A stretch of 29,009 bases of DNA from Susulua sp964590995 (GTDB taxonomy: Bacteria; Omnitrophota; Gorgyraeia; Duberdicusellales; 4484-171): NCBI GenBank assembly GCA_964590995.1, contig CAZPYY010000009.1, forward strand, positions 1-29,009, in the 5' to 3' direction. A program made the position numbers and the translations under genes. Below the pieces are notes generated by a model. The model ran no database searches and was not told where the DNA came from. It worked only from the letters and a program-made list of their open reading frames with translations. Each line of letters begins with the position of its first letter. Position 1 is the stretch's first letter. Of this stretch, positions 1 to 8,209 are shown in pieces.

Positions 1-363
1 GAGATTGGTGAATATAGGCGTAGCCTTAGAAAAGGTAGCAATATTAAGAGTGAGAAATTAGAGTATGCCTTTAACTTAATTGATGCCTTAAGAGACGAAG
101 GATTTCTTGAAAGTAAGGGGCAGGTGAAGTTGATAAACTCTAGCCACTTAGAGGCTGTTTATTTTATCTTTGCTCAGAAAGATTCTCAGAAACAAGATTG
201 GTCACTAGGTGAAGGTATAAAAATAATTGTCGGCAAAGGTGATTTCGGAAGAAAGGTGAAACTTTTTAAGGACCTTATTAATCAAGAGCTTAAAGGAAAA
301 ATGTCTTCGGTTAATTATATAGATTTAAGATTTAAACGTGTGTATATGGATTTTAAGAGATGA
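1..363 (+). CDS. ftsQ: Cell-division protein FtsQ/DivIB, C-terminal part (5' end outside window)
   Basis: The reading frame is open from base 1 and runs to TGA at 361-363. The 120 visible residues end in YIDLRFKRVYMDFKR, the C-terminal beta-strand signature of FtsQ/DivIB, in which an 'IDLR' strand is followed by a basic tail. FtsQ is a bitopic inner-membrane protein whose periplasmic POTRA and beta domains link early and late divisome proteins. The cytoplasmic, transmembrane and POTRA parts are outside the window. A GTG at 124 could be mistaken for a start, but the upstream codons are open and fit the family. The stop overlaps the next start in an ATGA (360-363), and ftsQ followed by an ftsA-like gene is the classical dcw-cluster order. 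The family call rests mainly on the C-terminal motif and this context. Confidence 0.75.
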   Translation, partial: EIGEYRRSLRKGSNIKSEKLEYAFNLIDALRDEGFLESKGQVKLINSSHLEAVYFIFAQKDSQKQDWSLGEGIKIIVGKGDFGRKVKLFKDLINQELKGKMSSVNYIDLRFKRVYMDFKR

Positions 364-1505
364 GAGGAGTTTGTGCTATTGCTTTGGATACGGATAAGAC
401 GTTTATCTCCTTCGCGCGTCTAAAAGGAACTGGTCTTACTTTTCTCAAAGAGGCCGAAGCTCCTATCGCTAGTTGTGATAATGATGTTATATCTTTCCTA
501 AAGGATAATCTCGAGATTCTAGATCAAAAGATAAGAGAGATGGAGGTAAAGTACTCTTGTCGATGCGAGAAGATTTTCTTAGAATTACCTTGGGCAGTAG
601 CCAAAGAAAAAAGAGTCGGGGATATAATTACCTTAAAGTCCCGAAAAAAAATTGTTTCCGGAGATATCTCCCGGGCCAAAAAGCAGCTTGAGGATAAATT
701 TCTCAACTGGGATGATTTTTGCATCCATAACATTGTCATAAATTATGATGTCGATGGCAATAACTACGAAGAGCCACCTTTAGGGGTATGGGCTAAGAAG
801 ATAAAAGTGCAATCACTGCTAGTTTGGATTAAGGATAAGATGTATAAAGAGATTGAAGATATTTTTGATAATGTCGATAGGAACCTCGGTGGCATTATTG
901 CTCCTCAGATAAGTAGATTTTCTTCCGCTTTTACCGGCAAAGACGAGACTCAAGTCGTGGTAAGTATTGATTACGATCAGAGTCGCTTTATAGCCAGAAG
1001 TAGCGATAATTTCTTTTTTAGTAAGGAATTTGACTTCTCTTTTTGTAAAGCCATTGAGGAGCTGGCAAAAAGGTTTGTTCTCAAACCTTCTCTGGCTGAG
1101 GATATATTCCAGCGCTACATCTCTTTTAAGGAGATACCTTATTTTAAGGAAATAACTGTTAAAAGAGGTTCTGGGTATATAAATTTAAGCACCCAAACCT
1201 TAAATTCATTTATTAAAGATTATATAAAGGGTGAGATCTGTTATATTTTGCAAGAAATAAGAGAAGATATTTCTAAGGATGACTTTACCATTTCATTTAT
1301 CGGTCGATTAAATGCCAAGGAAGGTTTTTATGGCTCCCTGCAAGTTTATATTCCTTATTCTTTAAAAGCTCCGCTTCAAAGATTAACAGTATCTTCTTCC
1401 TATGGGTGTTTGCGTTATGGGCTGTCACCTTTCCTAGAAAAAGATCACAAGAAGAATGAACCAATGCTTCGGCGCATTTTAGATATATATCGCGAGTATT
1501 TTTAA
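360..1505 (+). CDS. ftsA: Divergent FtsA-like actin-fold division protein
   Basis: This is a 381-residue protein directly after ftsQ, with translationally coupled ATGA. It follows the FtsA plan. The first strand (AIALDTDKTFIS, about 7-18) sits where FtsA has its phosphate-1 loop. PLGVWAKKIKVQ (about 140-151) matches the 1C-domain entry of FtsA. A second subdomain contains VVVSIDYDQS (about 199-208), and SYGCLRYGL lies near the end. The last residues (MLRRILDIYREYF) form an amphipathic helix like the FtsA membrane-targeting sequence. FtsA is an actin homologue that tethers FtsZ to the membrane. Oddly, the glycines of both phosphate loops are gone (family DIGT-type becomes DTDK and DxG-type becomes DYDQ), so ATP binding is doubtful. 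No ftsZ follows. The alternative is a PilM-like actin-fold protein, but the FtsQ neighbour favours FtsA. Confidence 0.65.
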   Translation: MRGVCAIALDTDKTFISFARLKGTGLTFLKEAEAPIASCDNDVISFLKDNLEILDQKIREMEVKYSCRCEKIFLELPWAVAKEKRVGDIITLKSRKKIVSGDISRAKKQLEDKFLNWDDFCIHNIVINYDVDGNNYEEPPLGVWAKKIKVQSLLVWIKDKMYKEIEDIFDNVDRNLGGIIAPQISRFSSAFTGKDETQVVVSIDYDQSRFIARSSDNFFFSKEFDFSFCKAIEELAKRFVLKPSLAEDIFQRYISFKEIPYFKEITVKRGSGYINLSTQTLNSFIKDYIKGEICYILQEIREDISKDDFTISFIGRLNAKEGFYGSLQVYIPYSLKAPLQRLTVSSSYGCLRYGLSPFLEKDHKKNEPMLRRILDIYREYF

Positions 1506-1525
1506 GAGAAAAACAAGTAGATTCT

Positions 1526-3454
1526 ATGGTTGATAAGAATGAAACTTATGATGATTTTCTAACGAATTTCCGCATAGCGCTAACTAATACCTCTGTCTAC
1601 TTTAAAGAGCACCCGCTTTTTGTGAAATCCGTAGACAACCTAAGAAAGGATATTAATAAACTCCTGCTTTCAATAAACCCTTTGAGAATCGGTATTGCTC
1701 CCGATTCTTTATTGCTCGGCAAGGAGTATTTAAAAGGGGCAAGATTATATGAGGAGATAGCTACCTTTCTCCACCATCGTAAGGTAAAAACAGTAACTTT
1801 CAAGGAAGGCATAAACAATGAAGAGTTAATTTCTTTTCTTGTTAGCACGAATTTATCGCCTAAGGATATTTTACTCAAATACGGTTTAGACAATATCTTA
1901 AAAGAAGCACACCTTAGGTATATCACAGTTGAAGATTTAGACTACTCACAGCTTTTAAAAGATGAAGGTGAGGAATACAGCGATATCTGGTTATTTTTGT
2001 TAAGAAAAAGCCTTAAACAAGGTGATTTCGACAAGATAGGCGTTCTAACCAATGATTTCAAAAAGGTGCTGAAAAAACTCCGGATTGAAGATCTAGTGGA
2101 AAATAAGGGGGTAAAAGAAAGCATTAGCGAACTTCTTACCTATCTTAAAGACAAAGATGCCGATAAGTTTTCTCAGTGTTCTAAGGAATTAACAAAGTCA
2201 GTCTTAAAAAATGGGGATCAGCTGGACGAGGGCCAGGTTGAGAAGCTTAAAAACTTATTGAAGGATATGGCTGCTAAGGATATTTCTAATGTTTTACTAG
2301 AGCAGCTTCAAGGTGGAGAAAAGATTGATTCTTTAAGCTTAAACTTATTTTCTAAGCTTATAGGCAGAGATAAGCGTGAAGGTGTTGCTGTATTCTTAAC
2401 TGAAAAATTGGAGCAAGAAGAGCAATTAAAGAAAGACCCTAAGGTAATTTCTGGAATTAAAGAGTTAATTTCCTCACCGGACTTTTCAAGCCATGAATCA
2501 AAGATTTATTATGATAACCTAAGTGCGATTCTAGAGGATATTACTTTGGGGGATGGTTTGCACTTTAACCGTAACCAAGTTGTTGAAAACTATCGCTTTA
2601 TCCTACTCGATCTCTTTGTCTTAGAATTGAGTTCAAAACGGTTGGAGTCAGTTATAACTGTTCTTTTGTCTGAACTTGATAAGGCTTTAAAGGCCAATGA
2701 TCTAAAGTACGTAGAGAGTTTTAAAAAGGCTTTAGCCAATAAGGAAAAAACCACTGATTTTAAATCCACTTTTGCCGGAGTTAATAAAGAAATATCTGCT
2801 TTTGCGGAAAAGGCTATTTTCAATGAAGGCTATACTTTGGATTTAGGATTCTTAATAGATAGGGTAGATTCTAGCAGCATGGGAGCAAGCTTTTATTTAG
2901 ATAAGATATTCAAGGAGGGGAAAGTTAGCCCATCCATTCTAAAGTTATTTTTTAAGTTATTTTCAGGCCAACTGTATCTTTTCTGTGCGGAGCTGGATAA
3001 AACAACCGCTGATCTTCGGTTTGTTGAAGAAATTATGAAGAACTTAACTACGGTTGAGCCGTCTTTAAGCGTAGAGATCCTTAAACATATTTTTTCTTCA
3101 GCTAATAACTTCGTAAAGATAAAGGTTTTAGAGAAGATGGCGGAATTAGATTTAGGCGATGAAGGATTCTTATTCTCGATTATCGATGAAGGGGGATTTT
3201 TGCAGCGTAAGCAAGTTCTTTCACTTTTAGTTAAAAGCCCTTCTTCGCGCTCTAAGATTGCCCAAATGCTTTTGGATATCCCTAATCCTTTTGGATTAAA
3301 GGGTAAGGTTATTGAGGAGAACTTAAGGCTTGTGGATGAAGTTCCTTTCCCTGAAGCCAAAGCTTATCTAGCCGCATTGAGTAAATACAGATTTTTTTGG
3401 AATCGAAAGATACGAATAAAAGCTAATAAAATTTTAAAGAAAGATGGGGTTTGA
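1526..3454 (+). CDS. Large alpha-helical (HEAT-like) protein with an N-terminal module shared with the next gene
   Basis: I do not recognise a named family for this 642-residue protein. It has no signal peptide or membrane segment. Residues 1-145 form a module also found at the start of the following HD-GYP protein: F..NF, then Y..EH.LF, L.IGI, a hydrophobic stretch, TFKEGI.NEEL..F, and a closing I.V strand. The rest is strongly helical and charged (E, K, L, S). The C-terminus (about 530-640) has HEAT-like helical pairs, ending in an NRKIRIKANKIL-type helix. It starts 20 bases after the ftsA-like gene without a clear Shine-Dalgarno and overlaps the next gene by 11 bases, so it is probably co-expressed with the division genes. 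A scaffold or signalling-partner role is inference only. Confidence 0.6.
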   Translation: MVDKNETYDDFLTNFRIALTNTSVYFKEHPLFVKSVDNLRKDINKLLLSINPLRIGIAPDSLLLGKEYLKGARLYEEIATFLHHRKVKTVTFKEGINNEELISFLVSTNLSPKDILLKYGLDNILKEAHLRYITVEDLDYSQLLKDEGEEYSDIWLFLLRKSLKQGDFDKIGVLTNDFKKVLKKLRIEDLVENKGVKESISELLTYLKDKDADKFSQCSKELTKSVLKNGDQLDEGQVEKLKNLLKDMAAKDISNVLLEQLQGGEKIDSLSLNLFSKLIGRDKREGVAVFLTEKLEQEEQLKKDPKVISGIKELISSPDFSSHESKIYYDNLSAILEDITLGDGLHFNRNQVVENYRFILLDLFVLELSSKRLESVITVLLSELDKALKANDLKYVESFKKALANKEKTTDFKSTFAGVNKEISAFAEKAIFNEGYTLDLGFLIDRVDSSSMGASFYLDKIFKEGKVSPSILKLFFKLFSGQLYLFCAELDKTTADLRFVEEIMKNLTTVEPSLSVEILKHIFSSANNFVKIKVLEKMAELDLGDEGFLFSIIDEGGFLQRKQVLSLLVKSPSSRSKIAQMLLDIPNPFGLKGKVIEENLRLVDEVPFPEAKAYLAALSKYRFFWNRKIRIKANKILKKDGV

Positions 3455-4781
3455 AGAAATTAAACTCTTTTTAAGGAATTTCATGTCATCTTGGCAGACA
3501 GCTCGGATATATGACGTTGAGCACAGGCTATTCGCAGAATCTCTCGAGAGAACTTATAGCACTCTCCTAGCGTTACTGGGTGAGAAGGATGAATTAGTAA
3601 TAGGTATATTGGAAAAAGAGTTGGCTAGCGGAGAGAATATATTCTTCGAATTAAGCAAGAAGGTGATTCAGCCGATTACTCATCTCAAGAATATAGATAT
3701 TGAGAGAATTGTCTTCCGCAAAGGGACATCTAAAGAGGAATTAATTAAATTTATCTCTTTTCTTATTACTCCTGTTGAAGAGATAAAGCACGCGCCTCAA
3801 GAATATGTTTCTGCTGCCGGGATAAAGAATATTGAAGTGGGTAAAATCAAGGCTCCGATCGGAGATTCTTCAAGTCAAAGCGAGGTAGAAGAAAGTGAAC
3901 TTATGCACTACAAGGAGTTATTAAAGAGGCTCTCTGGGCTCCTAGGTGTGTTAATTAATAGTGATACGCTTGATAATTTGAATTTAAAATTCATTGCCAA
4001 TGATATTATGGAGAACTTAAAGGATGGGTACCAATTTTTTTCTAAGCTTAGACAAACAAAAAGCTATGATGTGGCGACCTTCATACATCTTTTAAATGTG
4101 AGTATTTTGTCGATTTATTTGTCGCATAAGTTAGGCTTTTCACGCGATGACTGTTTAGATATCGGTGTGGCCGGTTTATTCCATGATATCGGTAAGCTTT
4201 ATCTTGCTAAAAAGATTATTCAAAAGAAGGATAAGCTCGACGAGGAAGAGTTTGATAATGTAAAGAGCCACACTGTTCTCGGTGCAGAGATTCTCCTGAA
4301 GCATATAGACAGTTTAACAGTATTGCCGGTAGTGGTTGCTTTTGAACATCATCTGCAATATGATTTAGAGGGTTACCCCAAATTATCTTTTCCTCATAAG
4401 CTTCATATCGCTTCTTCGATTATTACAATCTGTGATGTTTATGATGCTCTTACTCAGAGGAGATCTTATAAGAGAGATTATCCTCCGGAGAGAATCTATG
4501 AGATAATGATTAAAGATAAGGGTAAGAGATTTGATCCTAAGCTGTTAGATACTTTTTTTAAGGTTATGGGAGTTTGGCCGCGGGGAACTATTGTTCGCCT
4601 TCAAGATGGAAGGATAGGGATAGTTAGGCAGGAGAATAAAGATGATATGTTCTCACCAGTTGTAGAGATAGTTGACGGTGGCCCAAAAGAACTCATAGAT
4701 TTAGGAGCCGAGAAAGAGATAAAGATAAGACAATCGCTTAATCCTTTAGGAGAGGGACAAAAGTACCTTAATTTAATATAG
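3444..4781 (+). CDS. HD-GYP domain protein (probable cyclic-di-GMP phosphodiesterase) with N-terminal partner module
   Basis: This is a 445-residue cytoplasmic protein. Residues 1-135 repeat the N-terminal module of the preceding protein. Residues 200-375 form an HD-GYP domain: His215, the HD pair His247-Asp248 (FHDIGK), His276, His302-His303, GYP at 310-312 and Asp331 in ICDVYDALT. The metal ligands of the family are present. The usual HHE.wDG is changed to HHLQYDLEGYP, so the linker before GYP differs while GYP itself is kept. About 70 residues with beta character follow (RGTIVRLQDGRIGIV...), as in several HD-GYP proteins. HD-GYP enzymes hydrolyse cyclic-di-GMP or related cyclic dinucleotides. 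The start at 3444 overlaps the previous gene by 11 bases. An ATG at 3483 has a better ribosome site (AAGGA), but the shared module begins upstream of it, which favours 3444. Confidence 0.85.
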   Translation: MGFEEIKLFLRNFMSSWQTARIYDVEHRLFAESLERTYSTLLALLGEKDELVIGILEKELASGENIFFELSKKVIQPITHLKNIDIERIVFRKGTSKEELIKFISFLITPVEEIKHAPQEYVSAAGIKNIEVGKIKAPIGDSSSQSEVEESELMHYKELLKRLSGLLGVLINSDTLDNLNLKFIANDIMENLKDGYQFFSKLRQTKSYDVATFIHLLNVSILSIYLSHKLGFSRDDCLDIGVAGLFHDIGKLYLAKKIIQKKDKLDEEEFDNVKSHTVLGAEILLKHIDSLTVLPVVVAFEHHLQYDLEGYPKLSFPHKLHIASSIITICDVYDALTQRRSYKRDYPPERIYEIMIKDKGKRFDPKLLDTFFKVMGVWPRGTIVRLQDGRIGIVRQENKDDMFSPVVEIVDGGPKELIDLGAEKEIKIRQSLNPLGEGQKYLNLI

Positions 4782-4803
4782 ACAAAGGATATTTTATAAA
4801 GAG

Positions 4804-5919
4804 ATGAAGAAAGTACACATTTTCCATATATCTGAATTTGGGGGTCACAATAAAGCTGCCCAGAATCTAAAAGAAGCCCTTCTTTACAAGAATCCCCAAA
4901 TAGATGTTCTAAGTCTAAATGGTTTTGGCTATTTTTACCCCCGAGGCGAGAAGATAATTAACTCTATTTATATCACGGTTATAAAACACTTTCCGCATCT
5001 TTGGGGAAGAGCCTATGACCGTCGCAAAGTGGTAAAAGCACTTACTCCCTATCGTAAATTAATAAATAAATTTGCTTTCTCGCGGTTAGATAAGCTCATA
5101 GTTCAACATCCACCCAGTTGTTTTGTAGCTACTCAGGCTTTTCCCTGTGGTTTAATCGCTGATTTTAAAGCCAAGGAGGCCTTAGATGTCCCTCTAGTTG
5201 CAATAGTAACCGATTATCATCCTAACCGTTTTTGGGTTCATCCTCTTGTTGATAGATATATTGTTGCTTGTCAGGAAGCAAAAGATGTTTTAATCGGCGA
5301 GGGAATAGCCGATGAAAAGATAAAAATATTAGGGATACCTATCTCGGTGAAATTTCTAACTACTTATCCCAAGACCCAGATTAGTAAGGAGCTAGGATTT
5401 GTGAGTGGTTTAGATAGTGTATTGATTATGGGGGGTGGATTAGGTATTGGACCAATAAAAGTTATTGCTAAGAAGCTAGATTCTCTCAAGCATGATTTCC
5501 AGATTATAGTAGTTTGTGGCCGGAATAAGAAACTCCATAATTGGTTTCTAAGGAAGGAGACAAAATTTAAAAAGCCGCTCTTTGTCTTTGGTTATACTGA
5601 AGATATCCATAAAGTTATGGATTTTGCCGATATCATAATTACTAAGGGTGGAGGAATAACCATCTCTGAGGCTTTGGCTAAAGGCCTGTGTATAATTACC
5701 ACTCACCCGATTCCTGGCCAGGAGGAGCGGAATGTACAGTATCTCTCTAAGATGCAAGCAGTGATAGAGGCTGACCATGCTAAAGAGATAGCAGAGGTTG
5801 TCGGGAAACTGCTTCAGAATAAGAAAGAAATGTATTCTTTGAGGGAAAGGGCAAAAGAGAATTCTTTCATTGACTCCTCCTTAAGGATAGTTGATTTAAT
5901 TTTAGAACTGGTAAGTTAA
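4804..5919 (+). CDS. MGDG-synthase/UgtP-type glycosyltransferase (GT28 fold)
   Basis: This is a 371-residue GT-B glycosyltransferase. The N-terminal half has the MGDG-synthase signature: EFGGHNKAAQNL at 11-22 (family GxGHxxAA) and TDYHP at 136-140. The C-terminal half is the UDP-sugar-binding GT28 domain: a glycine loop (MGGGLG, 209-214), GYTEDIHKVMDFAD (263-276), TKGGGITISEA (280-290) and PIPGQEERN (302-310). Relatives are plant MGDG synthase and bacterial UgtP, which transfer galactose or glucose from UDP-sugar to diacylglycerol at the inner face of the membrane. The gene is separate from the HD-GYP gene (22-base gap). It runs directly into a lipid acyltransferase gene, sharing one base, which supports a glycolipid pathway. 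The sugar and acceptor cannot be read from the sequence. Confidence 0.82.
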   Translation: MKKVHIFHISEFGGHNKAAQNLKEALLYKNPQIDVLSLNGFGYFYPRGEKIINSIYITVIKHFPHLWGRAYDRRKVVKALTPYRKLINKFAFSRLDKLIVQHPPSCFVATQAFPCGLIADFKAKEALDVPLVAIVTDYHPNRFWVHPLVDRYIVACQEAKDVLIGEGIADEKIKILGIPISVKFLTTYPKTQISKELGFVSGLDSVLIMGGGLGIGPIKVIAKKLDSLKHDFQIIVVCGRNKKLHNWFLRKETKFKKPLFVFGYTEDIHKVMDFADIIITKGGGITISEALAKGLCIITTHPIPGQEERNVQYLSKMQAVIEADHAKEIAEVVGKLLQNKKEMYSLRERAKENSFIDSSLRIVDLILELVS

Positions 5920-6758
5920 TGTATTATCTTTATCTTCTCGGGAGCCTGTTAACCTCAATTTTTCCCCGGAACGCTTGCTATTTATTTGCTCGATTTGTCT
6001 CGATAATACATTATTACCTTTCCAAAAAAGATCGCGAGACCGTAATCTATAATCTTTCCCCGGTAATTACAGAGAAGAGTAAATTAAAGAGGTATACTCA
6101 AGAGGTATTTATTAATTTTGCCTATTATTTGGTAGACTTCTTTCGCTACTCAAAGCTAAACCAAGATTTTATAAAAAAGTACATAGAATTAGATGGCCTA
6201 GAGAATTTGAACAAAGCCCTAACTAAGGGCAAGGGGATTATTATTCTGGCTGCTCATCTGGGAAATTATGAGCTAGCCGGAGCGATTTTATCTCTTTTAG
6301 GTTATCCGCTCTCAGTAGTTGCTCTTTCCCATAAGGATAAACGGATAAATCAGTTCTTTGACGGCCAACGTCAAAGAGTAGGAATGAAGGTGATTTCTAC
6401 CGGAACAACTATTCGAAGTTGTTTTTCCGCTCTAAAAAGCGGTGATATGCTTGCCCTTTTAGGGGATAGGGATTTTTCAGGTGCCGGCGTAAAGCTTGAT
6501 ATGTTTTCTAGGCAGGCTTATTTTCCCCGCGGAATAGCCTTTTTCGCCTTAAAGACCGGGGCGCCTATTATTCCCATCTTTTTAGTTCGTAGAGATAAGA
6601 AGTTTTACCATCTGGTCTGTGAGAAACCGATTGCCTATGATAATGAACAACAAGATGAAGTTTCGATAATTAAACAGTGCAATATAGTATTGGAAAAATA
6701 CATAAAGAAATATCCTCAGCAGTGGTATATGTTTGAAAGGTGCTGGGTCGAGCAATAA
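5919..6758 (+). CDS. LpxL/HtrB-family lipid acyltransferase
   Basis: This 279-residue protein belongs to the bacterial lipid A biosynthesis acyltransferase family. The catalytic HX4E motif is at His113-Glu118 (AAHLGNYELA). Further family blocks are GDRDF at 182-186, YFPRGIAFFALKTGAPIIPIF (about 201-221) and QWYMFERCW close to the C-terminus. The hydrophobic N-terminus (about 1-35) would anchor it to the inner membrane. LpxL and LpxM transfer secondary acyl chains to Kdo-lipid A, and some relatives acylate PIMs or ornithine lipids. Its start overlaps the last base of the glycosyltransferase stop, so the two are translationally coupled. The product may acylate the glycolipid made by that enzyme or may act on lipid A; the sequence does not decide. 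The family length (about 290-310) fits. Confidence 0.85.
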   Translation: MYYLYLLGSLLTSIFPRNACYLFARFVSIIHYYLSKKDRETVIYNLSPVITEKSKLKRYTQEVFINFAYYLVDFFRYSKLNQDFIKKYIELDGLENLNKALTKGKGIIILAAHLGNYELAGAILSLLGYPLSVVALSHKDKRINQFFDGQRQRVGMKVISTGTTIRSCFSALKSGDMLALLGDRDFSGAGVKLDMFSRQAYFPRGIAFFALKTGAPIIPIFLVRRDKKFYHLVCEKPIAYDNEQQDEVSIIKQCNIVLEKYIKKYPQQWYMFERCWVEQ

Positions 6759-6772
6759 GAGATGTATATAAT

Positions 6773-6804
6773 CTTGCGAAGCAAGTTACTGAGGCGAAGC
6801 CTCA
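6773..6804. repeat. Two tandem mini-hairpins with GAA loops
   Basis: In the 144-base gap after the acyltransferase gene there are two perfect small inverted repeats. CTTGC-GAA-GCAAG lies at 6773-6785 and TGAGGC-GAA-GCCTCA at 6790-6804. Both have the core GCGAAGC, known as an unusually stable mini-hairpin in DNA. No T-run follows on either strand, so these are not ordinary terminators. The rest of the gap is AT-rich, without a convincing promoter. Confidence 0.7.
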
Positions 6805-6902
6805 ATAATATATTATATCCATCATTACTAGCATTGGACAACAAAGTTTTAAAATGAGTAAAAGAGGTAATAAGAGCATAGAAGAACTATTATAGGTAAG
6901 AG

Positions 6903-7565
6903 ATGAGAGTTTGGATTGTAATTCCTGCTTATAATGAGAGATTTCGTTTAGCCGGTATCCTTGATGAGCTGAAGAGTAAGAATTTTTCTATTCTAGTGGT
7001 AGATGACGGCTCAATAGATAGTACTTATGAGGTGGCTGAGAAGAAAGCTGACTTTGTTATTAGAAATGAGAAGAACTTAGGCAAAGGGATGTCTTTAAAA
7101 AAAGGAATTGATTATCTCCTTAAAGAGACCGACTTTGATTATTTGGTTACTATGGATGCCGATGGTCAGCATTCACCTTCAGATTTAGATAAATTCTTGC
7201 AGAAAGCAGGAGACGGGGCATATTTTATTGTTGGAAATCGGATGTCTGATCCTATTGGGATGCCGAAATTGCGGATCATTACTAATAAGTTTATGTCTTG
7301 GCTTATTTCCCGGATAGCTAGACAAAGAATACCGGACACTCAATGCGGTTTTCGCTTAATTAAAAGAGAGGTCTTAGAGAAGATAAAGACAAAGACAAAT
7401 AATTTTGAAATTGAGTCTGAAATCCTTATAAAAGCTGCCCGTTCAGGGTTTCCGATAAAGAGTATACCAATAAAGAGTATTTATTTTAAGAGCCTACAGA
7501 GCAGAATTAATCCTTTTGTAGATACAATAAGGTTTATAAGGTTTATTTTACAGTTAGAAGAATAA
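6903..7565 (+). CDS. Family 2 glycosyltransferase (dolichyl-phosphate-mannose-synthase-like)
   Basis: This 220-residue GT-A glycosyltransferase starts with WIVIPAYNE. It has the nucleotide-binding VVDDGS (32-37), the metal-binding DADGQH (85-90) and DTQCGFRL (145-152), all typical of the DPM1/polyprenyl-phosphate sugar transferase group. The C-terminus lacks the membrane helices found in longer ArnC/GtrB relatives, so this is a soluble or peripheral enzyme using a nucleotide sugar. The acceptor is often a polyprenyl phosphate, but this cannot be proven here. The weak ribosome site (GTAAGAG) is next to ATG 6903. The stop overlaps the pcm start in TAATG form (7563-7567), which couples the two genes. 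Confidence 0.85.
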   Translation: MRVWIVIPAYNERFRLAGILDELKSKNFSILVVDDGSIDSTYEVAEKKADFVIRNEKNLGKGMSLKKGIDYLLKETDFDYLVTMDADGQHSPSDLDKFLQKAGDGAYFIVGNRMSDPIGMPKLRIITNKFMSWLISRIARQRIPDTQCGFRLIKREVLEKIKTKTNNFEIESEILIKAARSGFPIKSIPIKSIYFKSLQSRINPFVDTIRFIRFILQLEE

Positions 7566-8209
7566 TGAAAGATGTTTTTGCTGCCGCAAGAGAAGAGATG
7601 GTCTCTGGGCAAATTCTTAGTCGCGGGATTAATGATGGCAGGATTCTAGAGGCTTTCCGGAATATTCCCCGTCATCTTTTTGTTCCTGACGATCAGAAGA
7701 AATTCGCCTATAGTGACTCGCCTCTTCCTATTGGCTGGGAGCAGACTATCTCTCAACCCTATATGGTTGCTTTAATGACTTTGCACTTAGGTGTGAGTGA
7801 AGAACTTTCAGTTTTAGAAGTCGGGACTGGCAGCGGATACCAGGCAGCAATTCTTGCTTTCTTGGGGGCTCGAGTCTATACTATAGAGAGATTCCCTTTT
7901 TTGGCTAAGGAAGCAAAGAAAGTTTTGGATTCTTTAGGAATGGAAGTTCGAATAAGAGAAGGTGATGGAACTTTAGGTTGGCCTGAACATGCTCCTTATG
8001 ACCGGATAATTGTTACTGCCGGCACCTCTAAAATACCGCCAGCCCTTATCGAACAGCTTAAAGTAGGGGGGAGAATGGTTATCCCTCTAGGCCAAAGGTT
8101 TCATCAGGAGTTGACTGTAGTAGAGAAAGTCTCTTTAGATGAGATAAGAGAGGAGCAAGTTTGTGGGTGTGTATTCGTACCCTTAGTAAGTGAGCATGGT
8201 TGGAGTTAA
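7565..8209 (+). CDS. pcm: Protein-L-isoaspartate O-methyltransferase
   Basis: This 214-residue protein matches the Pcm family along its length. It has the substrate-loop motif TISQPYMVA (61-69), the SAM-binding glycine loop VLEVGTGSGYQAA (83-95), an acidic residue after beta2 (TIER), DGTLGWPEHAPYDRIIVTA (134-152) and the closing VGGRMVIPLG. The enzyme uses S-adenosylmethionine to methylate L-isoaspartyl residues formed by ageing of Asn/Asp in proteins, starting their repair in the cytoplasm. It is coupled to the glycosyltransferase upstream, and its 3' end overlaps the next gene. It has no obvious functional link to either neighbour. Confidence 0.93.
   Translation: MKDVFAAAREEMVSGQILSRGINDGRILEAFRNIPRHLFVPDDQKKFAYSDSPLPIGWEQTISQPYMVALMTLHLGVSEELSVLEVGTGSGYQAAILAFLGARVYTIERFPFLAKEAKKVLDSLGMEVRIREGDGTLGWPEHAPYDRIIVTAGTSKIPPALIEQLKVGGRMVIPLGQRFHQELTVVEKVSLDEIREEQVCGCVFVPLVSEHGWS

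Noticed and set aside
2893..3360. A 155-codon frame on the - strand inside the HEAT-like gene
   Set aside because: It is rich in Ser and Lys from the complement of Leu/Glu/Lys codons. It has no start signal, and the + strand gene is continuous and shares a module with its neighbour.
6854..6895. A 13-codon frame (starting MSKRGNKS) before the GT2 gene
   Set aside because: It is too short and has neither a ribosome site nor a recognisable pattern.
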